The notes: a model not told the origin generated them from the letters alone. Numbered from the stretch's first letter, positions 8,118 through 17,798 are shown. The stretch is 64,000 nucleotides of DNA from Halanaerobium saccharolyticum (GCF_003053565.1 NZ_QAXS01000001.1:62001-126000); one strand, 5' to 3'. Numbers and translations: made by a program.

Positions 8118-8420
8118 ATGAGCATAAATTATCAAGTTGGAAATCATTATACAGCAAAGTCATATAGAGAAAGTGGCTTTAATTTCCCAGAAGATGAATA
8201 TAAATTGAAGATAATTAGAGAAGGTTTTCCAAAAGATTTTGTTAATGATGAAGATGAGTTAGTTATTGCAGAAGAACAATGGCTGGAAGGATTAGAGGGC
8301 AGTGATCAATACAAGACAGACTTAGATGGTAACTGGTATTATTTTGAGTTTCCCATTAATGATGAGGGAATTGATTATATGTGGATTCCTGAATCAGTAG
8401 TCATAGAAGTTTTTGAGTGA
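8118..8420 (+). CDS. small acidic hypothetical protein
   Basis: A 100-residue, strongly acidic protein (MSINYQVGNHYTAKSYRESG...; pattern DELVIAEEQWLEGLEG and DGNWYYFEFPIND). It is well supported as coding: AGGAG lies 11 bases before the ATG, and the sequence has the look of a compact beta-rich domain ending MWIPESVVIEVFE. No family is recognised. It stands alone between the OLD-type gene and hsdM. An acidic small protein in a defence island could be an inhibitor or DNA mimic, but nothing shows that. Confidence 0.65.
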   Translation: MSINYQVGNHYTAKSYRESGFNFPEDEYKLKIIREGFPKDFVNDEDELVIAEEQWLEGLEGSDQYKTDLDGNWYYFEFPINDEGIDYMWIPESVVIEVFE

Positions 8421-8545
8421 TTTAATTATCTATGACAATACGTTGTTAGTCCTTAAAGCTAGAATAATTATAGCAAACTAATCTAAAATGATTTAGTTAT
8501 AGAAATAAATTAAATGTTAATTTTAAACGGGAGGCAATTAATATA

Positions 8546-10642
8546 ATGAACAATTTTGGAGAAAAAGTAAATTTCATTTGGAATATAGCAAATTTATTAA
8601 GGGGTCCATACAAGCCAGAAAAATATGGAGACATAATATTACCTCTTTCAGTTCTAAGACGCTTTGACTGCATTTTAGAACCGACTAAAGACAAAGTTTT
8701 AGAGAAAGCAAAGGAAGTAGATATCCCTGAACTGTTGAATGCAGCAGCAGGATTTAAATTTCACAACAAAAGTAAATATGATTTTGAAAAACTGCTTGAT
8801 GATCCAGATAATATAGCAGAAAATTTAAGAGCATATATCAGAGGTTTTAGTGCTAACATTAGAGAGATTATGGAAAACTTTGATTTTGATAAAGAGATAA
8901 CTAAACTTAACTCAAATAATCTGCTCTTTCTCGTGGTTAAAGAGTTTAATAAATTAGATTTACATCCTGAGAAAGTATCCAATCAGGAAATGGGTTACAT
9001 ATTTGAAGAATTAATTAGAAGATTTTCTGAAAATGCTGAAGCTGGTGATCACTATACACCACGAGAAGTAATAGAATTAATGGTCAATATTATTTTTAAT
9101 GGTGAAGAAGATGAGCTGACTAATCCAGGTAATATTTCTACTATAGGAGATTTTGCTTGCGGAACTGGTGGTATGCTTTCAGTAGCTGAGAACTACATTC
9201 ACGAGATGAATCCTAATGCTGAGGTTGCCTTATATGGTCAGGAGATTAATGATCAGTCCTATGCTATCTGTAAAGCAGATATGTTGATTAAAGGTGAAGG
9301 AGAAAATGCTGATAACATTGCTTTAGGAAACTCTTTAACCAATGATTTACATAAAGGTTTACGGGTTAGATATGGTTTAATGAATCCTCCCTTCGGTGTC
9401 AGCTGGAGAAAAGACAGCAAGGAAGTAAAAAAAGAGCACAAGAATCAGGGCTTTGATGGTAGATTTGGTGCTGGTACACCAAGAACTTCTGATGGATCTC
9501 TTCTCTTCCTGCAGCACATGCTTTCTAAGATGAAGACTGATAAAAAAGGTAGTAGAATGGCTATTATCTTTAATGGTTCTCCTCTCTTTACTGGTGATGC
9601 CAATAGCGGTGAGAGTGAAATCAGACGCTGGATAATAGAGAATGATTTATTGGAGGGTATTATTGCTCTGCCAGAAGAATTATTTTACAACACTGGGATC
9701 GCTACTTATATCTGGGTTTTATCCAACAGAAAAAATGATGATTTAGAAAAAGGACCAGTTAGAAAAGATAAGATTCAGCTGGTTGATGCCACTAGTTTTT
9801 ATAAAAAAATGAGAAAATCTTTGGGTGCCAAAAGAAACAAAATTTCTAAGCAGCAGATAAATAGAATAACTGAAATCTATGGTGCTTTCCAGGAAAATGA
9901 ATACTCTAAAATATTTAATAAAGAGGAATTTGGTTATCTTAAAGTTCGAATTGAAAGACCACTTAAATTAAACTTCAAAATTACTGAAGAGAGAATTGAA
10001 AATATTTATGCTGAAAATACTTTCTCCAAATTATTTGATGAAGAAAAATATAAAAAGCTGAAGAAATTATCTGAAGCACCTGAGTTTAAGTCTAAGGATA
10101 AAAAGAAACTTGAAAAACTTGAAGAAGGAAAGAAATTACAGGAGAAAATTTTAAATAGATTGAGAGAACATACTGATCAGAAAAAAGTCTGGAAAAACAG
10201 AAAAGAATTTAAAGAAGTACTGAAAGATATTTTAGGTGATTTAGATTTAAAGCGGTCCTTAATGAAAGCTGTAAGAAATGGACTTGCCAAAAGAGATGAA
10301 AATGCTGATTACTGCAAAAAGCGAGGTAAGATAGAATCAGATACAGATCTTCGTGATTATGAGAGAATTCCCTTCAGTCATAAAGTAGAAGAATATAAAC
10401 AGGATTATTCTGATTTTGTGGAGAAAGAAAAAGATAATATTACAGCTTATTTTGAAAATGAAGTTAAGCCACATGTGCCAGAAGCCTGGGTTGATTACTC
10501 TTATACCAGAGTTGGGTATGAGATTCCTTTTACCAGATATTTTTACGAGTTTGAAGAGTTAGAGCCTTCTCATGAGATTAAAGAAGATATAGAAAAGCTG
10601 GAAGCAGAAATCAATGAGATTATGCAGAAAGTTTTAGGGTAG
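8546..10642 (+). CDS. hsdM: type I restriction-modification DNA methyltransferase, HsdM
   Basis: A 698-residue modification subunit. HsdM_N-type helices (WNIANLLRGPYKPEKYGDIILP) are followed by an N6-adenine methyltransferase domain with the SAM motif DFACGTGG near residues 201-208 and the catalytic NPPF at about 279-282. A long charged helical tail (about 490-698) makes it longer than the common ~500-residue HsdM. With HsdS it methylates adenine in a bipartite site; with HsdR it forms the restriction complex. The ATG at 8546 follows GGGAGG at 8529-8534. Its stop overlaps the first codon assigned to hsdS, so the two are translationally coupled. The locus looks complete and intact. Confidence 0.95.
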   Translation: MNNFGEKVNFIWNIANLLRGPYKPEKYGDIILPLSVLRRFDCILEPTKDKVLEKAKEVDIPELLNAAAGFKFHNKSKYDFEKLLDDPDNIAENLRAYIRGFSANIREIMENFDFDKEITKLNSNNLLFLVVKEFNKLDLHPEKVSNQEMGYIFEELIRRFSENAEAGDHYTPREVIELMVNIIFNGEEDELTNPGNISTIGDFACGTGGMLSVAENYIHEMNPNAEVALYGQEINDQSYAICKADMLIKGEGENADNIALGNSLTNDLHKGLRVRYGLMNPPFGVSWRKDSKEVKKEHKNQGFDGRFGAGTPRTSDGSLLFLQHMLSKMKTDKKGSRMAIIFNGSPLFTGDANSGESEIRRWIIENDLLEGIIALPEELFYNTGIATYIWVLSNRKNDDLEKGPVRKDKIQLVDATSFYKKMRKSLGAKRNKISKQQINRITEIYGAFQENEYSKIFNKEEFGYLKVRIERPLKLNFKITEERIENIYAENTFSKLFDEEKYKKLKKLSEAPEFKSKDKKKLEKLEEGKKLQEKILNRLREHTDQKKVWKNRKEFKEVLKDILGDLDLKRSLMKAVRNGLAKRDENADYCKKRGKIESDTDLRDYERIPFSHKVEEYKQDYSDFVEKEKDNITAYFENEVKPHVPEAWVDYSYTRVGYEIPFTRYFYEFEELEPSHEIKEDIEKLEAEINEIMQKVLG

Positions 10643-12123
10643 TGGTTATGATGAGAGAATATAAGAGATATGATGAGTATAAGGATAGTGGTGTTGAATG
10701 GATAGGTACGATTCCTAATGAGTGGGATGTTGAAAGATTTAGAACCTTAACCAAGAATATTCAAAATGGAAAATGGGGAGAAGAAGCTCAAAACAATAGT
10801 GATGATATATATTGTGTAAGAGTTGCTGATTATAATAGAGAGAAAAATATAGTTGAAGATCAAGAATTCACCATTAGGAATTTAGATAAATCAAGTAGAG
10901 AAGAACTATTATTAGAAAAAGATGATTTATTACTTGAAAAATCTGGTGGTGGTGATAAACAACCTGTTGGATTTGTTGCACAATATAAATCTGAAAAACC
11001 AGCCATTTATGCTAATTTCATGGCTAAGATAGAACCAAGAAAAGAATATATAAAAACTGATTATTTAAAGTATGTGAATGTTTCTGTTTATCAAAAAAGA
11101 GAAATTTTAAAAGTTATTAATCAAACAACAGGAATTCAAAATTTAGATACAAAAAGATATTTAGAAATTGAATGTCCTTTACCTTCCAAAAGTGAACAAC
11201 AAAAAATAGCATCATATCTCGACCAAAAAACAACTGAAATAGATAAGATAATAAATAAAAAAGAAAAGCTTATAGACAATCTTGAAAAATATAAAAAATC
11301 AGTTATAACTGAAGCTGTAACTAAAGGTAAATTAGGAGATAAATATCTTAGTGAGGATGGAGAATTAGTTGATGAGATTGAGATGAAAGATAGTGGAGTT
11401 GAATGGATTGGCGAGATACCTGAATATAGTGATGTAATACCATTTAAAAGAATCTCCATTATTACTTCAGCTAAGAGAATTCATGAAAAAGATTATAGAG
11501 ATAAAGGAATTCCATTTTATCGCTCAAAAGAGGTCGCTAGGTTGAGTAAAAGATTAAAGGCTGAAGCAAGGAATTACATTTCTAAAGAACTTTTTAATAA
11601 AATAAAAAATAGATATGGTATTCCTGAAAAAGGAGATATTTTGATTACTTCTATTGGAACAATAGGGCAAGTTTGGGTTTGTGATGGTAGAGATTTTTAT
11701 TATAAAGATGGAAATATTACTCAAATTATTTTAGAATCTAATAATTATATCAATTCTAAGTTTATAAAATATTGTTTTGATTCAAATTTAATAAAAAAGC
11801 AATATAAAAAAATGTCAGCAGGATCAACTTTGCAAGCATTAACAATTGAAAAAATAAAAGAATTAATTATCATTCAAAGTAATAAAAAAATAAAAACAAA
11901 TATCGTAAATTATCTAGATAATAAAATTCAAGAAATAAACAACCTTATCAATAAAACAAAAGAATCAATAGAAAAGTATAAAGAATATAAAAAGTCTCTA
12001 ATTTTTGAAGCTGTTACAGGTAAAATAGATTTAAGAGATTACGAATTAGAAGGGGGAGAAAAACTTGCTGAGCACAATAACTCCAGCGAAACTGAAAGAA
12101 AACGCCTTTCAGCAGTTGATTAA
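10642..12123 (+). CDS. hsdS: type I restriction-modification specificity subunit, HsdS
   Basis: A 493-residue specificity subunit with two target-recognition halves. Each begins SGVEWIG.IP (about residues 17 and 251) and ends in a long helix that sets the spacing (IASYLDQKTTEIDKIINKKE and IVNYLDNKIQEINNLINKTK). It determines the two half-sites of the recognition sequence and holds the HsdM subunits. The GTG at 10642 overlaps the hsdM stop; ATGs at 10648 or 10651 are equally possible. The last 59 bases overlap hsdR. The recognition halves are more AT-rich than the helical repeats, as expected for exchangeable domains. Confidence 0.93.
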   Translation: MVMMREYKRYDEYKDSGVEWIGTIPNEWDVERFRTLTKNIQNGKWGEEAQNNSDDIYCVRVADYNREKNIVEDQEFTIRNLDKSSREELLLEKDDLLLEKSGGGDKQPVGFVAQYKSEKPAIYANFMAKIEPRKEYIKTDYLKYVNVSVYQKREILKVINQTTGIQNLDTKRYLEIECPLPSKSEQQKIASYLDQKTTEIDKIINKKEKLIDNLEKYKKSVITEAVTKGKLGDKYLSEDGELVDEIEMKDSGVEWIGEIPEYSDVIPFKRISIITSAKRIHEKDYRDKGIPFYRSKEVARLSKRLKAEARNYISKELFNKIKNRYGIPEKGDILITSIGTIGQVWVCDGRDFYYKDGNITQIILESNNYINSKFIKYCFDSNLIKKQYKKMSAGSTLQALTIEKIKELIIIQSNKKIKTNIVNYLDNKIQEINNLINKTKESIEKYKEYKKSLIFEAVTGKIDLRDYELEGGEKLAEHNNSSETERKRLSAVD

Positions 12124-15049
12124 AGAATATCTGATTTATGAGAATGGTTATGTTGAGAGTAGCAATTTAAACTATGATAAATATCATGCTTTAGATACAG
12201 AAATGTTATTTGAATTTCTGGAAACAACTCAGGAAAAAATCATGCAGGAACTAAAAAATATTTATGGACCTGAGTATAAACAGAAAATAGTTAAAAGATT
12301 AAATGAAGAATTAGCCAGGAGAAGTATGATTGATGTAATCAAACATGGTATCAAAGATTATGGCAAGAAATTGGACTTAGCATATTTTAAGCCCCCGACA
12401 GATTTTAATGAAAAATTAAATAAACTGTATAATCAGAACATCTTCTCCGTGATCGATGAATTAAATTATAAGGATAAGAAAAGAATTGATGTTGTTCTTT
12501 TTCTAAATGGTTTACCTATCATAACAATGGAGCTAAAAAATCAAGATACAGGGCAGGATTATAAGAATGCTATTTACCAATATAAAAATGATAGATCACC
12601 TAATGAAAAATTATTTAGATTTAAGCAGCGTTCAATAGTAAACTTTGCTGTTGATAAAGATGAAGTCTATATGACAACTGAACTTAATGGAAAGGATACT
12701 TTCTTTCTCCCCTTTAATAAAGGAAAAGGCAGAGGTAAATCCAAAAAAGCTGGTAACCCTGAAGTTGAGGGCAAATTAAAAACACATTATCTCTGGGAGG
12801 ATATTTTCAAGAAAGATCAGCTTTTAGAGATCCTGCAGAAATTTGTCTTTATTGATGTTGAAGAAGATATTGATGAGCAGGGAGATCTACATAAAGATGA
12901 AAAGTTAATATTCCCTCGTTACCATCAGTTGGATGTAGTATCTAAAATATTGAATGATGTTAAAGATAAGAAGGCTGGCCATAAGTATCTGATTCAGCAT
13001 AGTGCAGGCTCAGGTAAGACCTATTCAATCACGTGGTTAGCCCATAGATTGTCCAGTTTACATGATAGAGATAATAATCCTATCTTTAGCAGTGTGATAG
13101 TTGTTACCGACAGAGTTTCTTTAGACCAGCAGCTGCAGGAGACTATTTATCAGATAGATCATAAGCTGGGTGTAGTAGCTCCCATCAAAAAAGATTCACA
13201 TCAATTAGCTGATGAATTAAATTCAGGTACCAATATTATTATCAGTACAATCCAGAAGTTTCCTTTTATCCTGGACAAGGTATCAAATACTAAAGACAAA
13301 AACTTTGCAATTGTAATTGATGAGGCACACTCTTCTACCAGTGGTAAAAATATCTTAGCTTTAAAAGAATCCTTATCCTTAGAAGAGGCAGCTGAATTGG
13401 ATAGACAAGCAGAAATGAATTCTGATGATGTTGAGGATAAGATCAACAAGGAATTAATGCGGGTTCAGAGTCTGGATTCCTTGAGCTTCTTTGGTTTTAC
13501 AGCTACACCTAAATCTTCGACACTAGAACTCTTTGGTTCTACTAATAAGGTAGGTAAAAGGGAGCCGTTTCATGTCTATTCAATGCGGCAGGCAATAGAA
13601 GAAGGTTTTATTTTAGATGTTTTAGAAAACTATATGACCTACAAAACTTATTATCGGGTTAATAAAAAGATTAAAGATGATCCAGAGTTTGAAAAGTCAA
13701 GAACTTCAAAAGAGATTGCCAGGTTTGTAAGCCTTCACCCTCACAACATATCACAGAAAACTGAAATAATGATTGAACATTTCCGTGATAAGACAATGCA
13801 TAAAATTGGTGGAGAAGCTAAAGCAATGCTTGTTACCTCTTCTCGTCTACATGCAGTCAGATATAAGAAGTCTTTCGATAAATACATTAGAGATAAGGGC
13901 TATAAAAACCTAAAAAGTTTAGTCGCTTTTTCAGGCACAGTCAAAGATGATGGTTTTGAATATACGGAACCCAAAATGAATGACGGCATACCAGAATCTG
14001 AAACAGCTAAAGAATTTGATAAAGATGAATATCAGATCCTTTTAGTTGCTAATAAATATCAGACTGGCTTTGACCAGCCAAAACTGCACACCATGTTTGT
14101 TGACAAGCGGTTGAGAGGTGTTAATGCTGTCCAGACTTTATCCCGTTTAAATAGGACATATAAGGGAATTAAAGAGGATACATTTGTCCTTGATTTTGTC
14201 AATGAAGCTGATGATATCAAGAATGCTTTTGAACCTTATTATGATGTAACAAGACTGGATTCAGATAATATAAATCCAAATGAGATGTACACTCTTTATG
14301 ATGAGATAATGAATTCCATGCTTATCAATAAAGATGATATTTATGATTTTGCTCAATGCTATTATGAGAATGACTCTACAGAAGAGATAATAGCCGCTGG
14401 AGATAATGCTCTATCTCACAGTGCAGATAGAATAAGAAATTTATCGAAAGAAGATAAATTAGAATTCAGATCTAAAATGAAACGATTTATTAACCTCTAT
14501 AATCTAGTGCTGCAGGTTCATCCTATTAAAGATGCTGATCTGCACAAGATGAATATTTATTTAAGATTCCTGCTTAAAAGAATTGATATTGAGACTCCAG
14601 GTAATGTAGATATTTCTGATAAAGTTGTATTGGAATACTATCAGCTTGAGAATAAAGGTCAGCAGAGTATCGGATTAATTGGTGAAGAAGAGCTTACTGG
14701 ACCATCTCTTGGCAGTGGCAGCTATCACGAGGAAGAAAAAGAGTATTTGAGTGTTATTATTGAGAGATTGAATGAAAAGTTCCAAACTGACTTCTCAGAG
14801 GCAGCTAAAGTTGCCACCGAGCAAATGACTAATAAGTTAAAGAATGATGATGACTTAAAGAAAAGAGCTCAGGCTAATAGCTTGGAAGATTTCAAGATTG
14901 CTGTTAAGAAGAAGTTTACCGACACAGTTGTTGAGTCGTATAATGAAAATACTGAGTTCTATGGTAAGATTCTTAATGATAAAGACTTTAAGGAGCAGCT
15001 GATGGAGTTGATTATTATTGATCTTTATCGGAGTTTGAATGATAACTAG
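12065..15049 (+). CDS. hsdR: type I restriction enzyme motor/nuclease subunit, HsdR
   Basis: A 994-residue restriction subunit. The N-terminal nuclease of the HSDR_N type has RIDVVLFLNGLPIITMELKNQ (the D...E.K pattern, about residues 140-160). The SF2 translocase follows with Walker A SAGSGKT (about 314-320), DEAH in VIDEAHSS (about 420), GFTATP (about 478) and the motif V/VI region QTGFDQPKL ... LSRLNRT (about 665-700), then a C-terminal helical domain. The TTG start at 12065 is preceded by GGGGGAG, which places translation start inside hsdS with a 59-base overlap. It pulls and cuts unmethylated DNA as part of the R2M2S complex. Confidence 0.94.
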   Translation: MLSTITPAKLKENAFQQLIKEYLIYENGYVESSNLNYDKYHALDTEMLFEFLETTQEKIMQELKNIYGPEYKQKIVKRLNEELARRSMIDVIKHGIKDYGKKLDLAYFKPPTDFNEKLNKLYNQNIFSVIDELNYKDKKRIDVVLFLNGLPIITMELKNQDTGQDYKNAIYQYKNDRSPNEKLFRFKQRSIVNFAVDKDEVYMTTELNGKDTFFLPFNKGKGRGKSKKAGNPEVEGKLKTHYLWEDIFKKDQLLEILQKFVFIDVEEDIDEQGDLHKDEKLIFPRYHQLDVVSKILNDVKDKKAGHKYLIQHSAGSGKTYSITWLAHRLSSLHDRDNNPIFSSVIVVTDRVSLDQQLQETIYQIDHKLGVVAPIKKDSHQLADELNSGTNIIISTIQKFPFILDKVSNTKDKNFAIVIDEAHSSTSGKNILALKESLSLEEAAELDRQAEMNSDDVEDKINKELMRVQSLDSLSFFGFTATPKSSTLELFGSTNKVGKREPFHVYSMRQAIEEGFILDVLENYMTYKTYYRVNKKIKDDPEFEKSRTSKEIARFVSLHPHNISQKTEIMIEHFRDKTMHKIGGEAKAMLVTSSRLHAVRYKKSFDKYIRDKGYKNLKSLVAFSGTVKDDGFEYTEPKMNDGIPESETAKEFDKDEYQILLVANKYQTGFDQPKLHTMFVDKRLRGVNAVQTLSRLNRTYKGIKEDTFVLDFVNEADDIKNAFEPYYDVTRLDSDNINPNEMYTLYDEIMNSMLINKDDIYDFAQCYYENDSTEEIIAAGDNALSHSADRIRNLSKEDKLEFRSKMKRFINLYNLVLQVHPIKDADLHKMNIYLRFLLKRIDIETPGNVDISDKVVLEYYQLENKGQQSIGLIGEEELTGPSLGSGSYHEEEKEYLSVIIERLNEKFQTDFSEAAKVATEQMTNKLKNDDDLKKRAQANSLEDFKIAVKKKFTDTVVESYNENTEFYGKILNDKDFKEQLMELIIIDLYRSLNDN

Positions 15050-15133
15050 CTATTATTTTGCAGGATAAAATTATTTGCCATAGAAGTAATATAATATGCT
15101 CATTAATTCAAGATTAATGCAGGAGGTTTGCTA

Positions 15134-17044
15134 ATGGCTGATATCTATTTTGATGAAAAACACTTTTTAACATCTGATCCTAATTTAACAGAAAATGAGG
15201 ATTTAAGGGAACCTCAGATTGAAGCCTATTACAAGGCATTTAATCATTTTATAAAATATAATAAAACTTCTCATGCAATTATAGTTCTTCCTACAGGTGT
15301 AGGCAAAACAGGCTTGATGGGTATTTTGCCTTACCATATTTCTGAAGGTAGAGTTTTAATTATTACGCCTGGAACCACAATTAGAGATTCTGTTGTTGAC
15401 TCTTTAAATCCTAAAAACCCTGAAAACTTTTGGCTAAAAAGAAAAGTGTTTAATCAAGTTGATGAGTTACCAACTCTAATCGAATATGAGGGAGATAAAA
15501 CACCTAATGAGATACTTGAAAATGCTAATATAGTGGTTTTAAATATCCATAAACTTCAAGAAAGACTTGAATCTTCACTTATAAATAGACTTAATGCCGA
15601 TTTTTTCGATATGATTTTAATAGATGAAGCTCATCATTCTACAGCAGATACCTGGGTTGAGGCAACTAATTATTTTTTAGCTGAAAAGGTTGTCAAATTA
15701 ACAGGCACACCTTTCAGAAGTGATGGTAAACCTATAGTTGGTGATGAAATATTTAGGTATAAATTAAGTGCTGCTATGGCAAATGGTTATGTCAAGAGTC
15801 TGGAAGATCTTGTACATATACCAGAAGAATTGCATCTAACTGTTGATAATGATTCTTCTGAAGTGTATACTGTAGAGGAAATATATGAAATGGGAATAAA
15901 AGATGAAAACTGGGTAAGCCGCTCTGTTGCATATTCTAAAGAATGTTCACAAAAAGTGGTGAATAGAAGTATAGAACAGTTGGAGGAAAAAGCTAAGTAT
16001 AGTGATTTGCCACATAAAATCATAGCTGTTGCCTGTAGTATTGAACATGCTGAGCAAATTAAAGCTTTATACGAGCAGATGGAATATACAGCAACAATTA
16101 TTCATAGTAAATTGAAAGAAGAAGAATTACAGATGGCATATAAAAATATTGAAAATGATAGAACACAGGTAGTTGTTAATGTTGCAATGCTTGGTGAAGG
16201 ATATGATCACAAATATTTGTCTGTAGCTGCATTGTTTAGGCCCTTTAGAAGCAGATTGCCTTATGCTCAGTTTGTAGGTAGAATTTTAAGAAGAATACCA
16301 GATTCTGAAGCTCAAAGCGCTCAAGACAATGTTGGAGTTATAGTTTCTCATGAACATTTATATTTAAGAGATTTATGGAATTATTATAAAAAAGAGATTC
16401 AAGAGAGTAATACAATTCGTTTATTGGATGAATTGGAGAAATCAGAAATAGATCTTGGGTTTGAAGGTGAGTCCAATCGTGATTACTCAATTGGTAAAGC
16501 AACTGAAAAGGGTGAAGGGGAAACCATTATAGATTCTTATATCACCACAGAATTGATAGAAAAACAAAGAGAAGAGAAAGCTAAAAGGAAACAGGCCATT
16601 ATAGAATTACAAAATTTATTAGAAATCAAAAAAGAGGAAGCTGTAAAAATTTATGATCAAAACCAAAGTAAAAAGTCTAAAATTAAAAGGCCAGATCAAT
16701 ATTTTAAGGATCAAAAAAACAAAATAGATAATTTAATCAGATATGAAATAGTACCAGAAATAATTAGTGATTTTAAATTAGATGCTTCGGATAATGACAT
16801 TAAGAACTCTAAACTTTTCGAGGGGGAATTTTCGTGGATCAAAAAAATTAATTCTAATGCAGGGATGCTGGCAACTTATTTTAATAATGCTTTAAAAATG
16901 AAAATTGATAAAAAGAGAAAAGACTGGAAGTTAGCTGATTATGAACATGCTTTTGAAAAGGTAAAGCCAATAAGGGAATATGTTGAAAATGTATTGAAAA
17001 ATTATTTAAGTCCAGGAGATGAAAAGAATGAGAAAAGATATTGA
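15134..17044 (+). CDS. DEAD/DEAH-box helicase family protein
   Basis: A 636-residue SF2 ATPase of the ResIII/DEAD type. Walker A is LPTGVGKTG (about residues 51-59), DEAH in LIDEAHHST (about 163), motif III-like LTGTPFRSD (about 194), and motifs V/VI in NVAMLGEGYDH and FVGRILRRIP (about 350-395). The C-terminal ~200 residues are charged and helical with no nuclease motif I can recognise. The ATG at 15134 is eight bases after AGGAGG; an upstream TTG at 15128 overlaps that site. It overlaps the following small gene by 17 bases. A lone helicase plus small partner next to a type I locus suggests a second defence module, but I cannot name it. Confidence 0.88.
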   Translation: MADIYFDEKHFLTSDPNLTENEDLREPQIEAYYKAFNHFIKYNKTSHAIIVLPTGVGKTGLMGILPYHISEGRVLIITPGTTIRDSVVDSLNPKNPENFWLKRKVFNQVDELPTLIEYEGDKTPNEILENANIVVLNIHKLQERLESSLINRLNADFFDMILIDEAHHSTADTWVEATNYFLAEKVVKLTGTPFRSDGKPIVGDEIFRYKLSAAMANGYVKSLEDLVHIPEELHLTVDNDSSEVYTVEEIYEMGIKDENWVSRSVAYSKECSQKVVNRSIEQLEEKAKYSDLPHKIIAVACSIEHAEQIKALYEQMEYTATIIHSKLKEEELQMAYKNIENDRTQVVVNVAMLGEGYDHKYLSVAALFRPFRSRLPYAQFVGRILRRIPDSEAQSAQDNVGVIVSHEHLYLRDLWNYYKKEIQESNTIRLLDELEKSEIDLGFEGESNRDYSIGKATEKGEGETIIDSYITTELIEKQREEKAKRKQAIIELQNLLEIKKEEAVKIYDQNQSKKSKIKRPDQYFKDQKNKIDNLIRYEIVPEIISDFKLDASDNDIKNSKLFEGEFSWIKKINSNAGMLATYFNNALKMKIDKKRKDWKLADYEHAFEKVKPIREYVENVLKNYLSPGDEKNEKRY

Positions 17045-17357
17045 AAAATTGTACGACTTGTTTTATTCATCTATTTTAACTCCGCACAATTTATTAGATA
17101 ATATTGAGTTAGGTAATTACCGCTATATTAAGTATTATCAAGAGAACAATAAAACAATAGCAGAGATAGAATGTGAAGTTGAGGGTGAATTTGTAGTTTT
17201 TTATTATAAATTTGATCAAAAAAATAGGTTGGACAGTGTTTTTATGGGAGAAAACAAAAAATTAGTTTATGATAGAGAGCTGGAAAAACAGTATCAACTT
17301 GCTGAAGTTGTTCAAAATCAAATAGAAATAAAAAATAGTTTGAATAAAGCACAGTAG
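17028..17357 (+). CDS. small hypothetical protein overlapping the helicase gene
   Basis: A 109-residue protein (MRKDIEKLYDLFYSSILTPHNLLDNIELGNYRYI...). It begins with a helix, then strands (TIAEIECEVEGEFVVFYYKFD), and ends with a charged helix. The start at 17028 is chosen because AGGAG at 17014-17018 is nine bases away; the ATG at 17019 directly abuts it. Its start lies inside the end of the helicase gene, so the two are probably co-translated and the product may be a helicase partner. The family is not recognised. It is the last gene of the island before the tRNA cluster. Confidence 0.7.
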   Translation: MRKDIEKLYDLFYSSILTPHNLLDNIELGNYRYIKYYQENNKTIAEIECEVEGEFVVFYYKFDQKNRLDSVFMGENKKLVYDRELEKQYQLAEVVQNQIEIKNSLNKAQ

Positions 17358-17375
17358 ATTAGGAATTTATTGAAG

Positions 17376-17404
17376 TTGCAAACTCTTGATTTTTCCATTA
17401 TAAT
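17376..17404 (+). promoter_or_regulatory. sigma-A-type promoter with no evident gene
   Basis: TTGCAA (17376-17381), a 17-base spacer and TATAAT (17399-17404). It would start a transcript near 17411 that runs about 270 bases through a gene-free stretch to tRNA-Arg. GGGT/ACCC and AACAGC/GCTGTT (17568-17586) are small possible hairpins in it. It may drive a small RNA or be a second tRNA promoter. Confidence 0.45.
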
Positions 17405-17533
17405 ATAACCTAGAAACTACGGAAGGTTTGCAGGGTCAAAAGTGTTAATACCCAAAAAGTCAAACGCTTTTCAAATTTTTATACTGGAAATCTTATTTAA
17501 ATAACTCTAAATATTTTCTGAAAATGGTCTTTT

Positions 17534-17634
17534 TTATTGTCGTCAAGACACTTAAATCAACATTAAAAACAGCTCACAAAGGCTGTTAGTTCAATGAATA
17601 TAATTTTTTCTCAAAAATCACTTGACGATAATAA
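17534..17634. repeat. 14-bp inverted repeat around a 73-bp loop
   Basis: TTATTGTCGTCAAG (17534-17547) and CTTGACGATAATAA (17621-17634) are complementary at 13 of 14 positions. The right arm contains the -35 box of the tRNA-Arg promoter. This could be a cruciform, a protein-binding pair or a remnant of a mobile element; the surrounding 17.36-17.62 kb otherwise holds no gene. Confidence 0.45.
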
Positions 17635-17650
17635 GAGTAACTGTTATAAT
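17622..17650 (+). promoter_or_regulatory. strong sigma-A promoter of tRNA-Arg/tadA
   Basis: TTGACG (17622-17627), a 17-base spacer and a perfect TATAAT (17645-17650), about 31 bases before the tRNA-Arg gene. Strong promoter geometry is expected for a tRNA gene, and read-through would also transcribe tadA. Confidence 0.8.
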
Positions 17651-17681
17651 ATTTATTGTTGCTTAAGAAAAGTTTTAGCGT

Positions 17682-17758
<77 letters not shown>

Positions 17759-17798
17759 TTTTAAATTTTTAATTTTTTGTTTTATCAGGAGATATTCT

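Noticed and set aside
8476-8496. AACTAATCTAAAATGATTT before hsdM as a fifth cassette element
   Set aside because: It resembles the 5' box, but no 3' box or fold follows before the hsdM ribosome-binding site. Too weak to claim.
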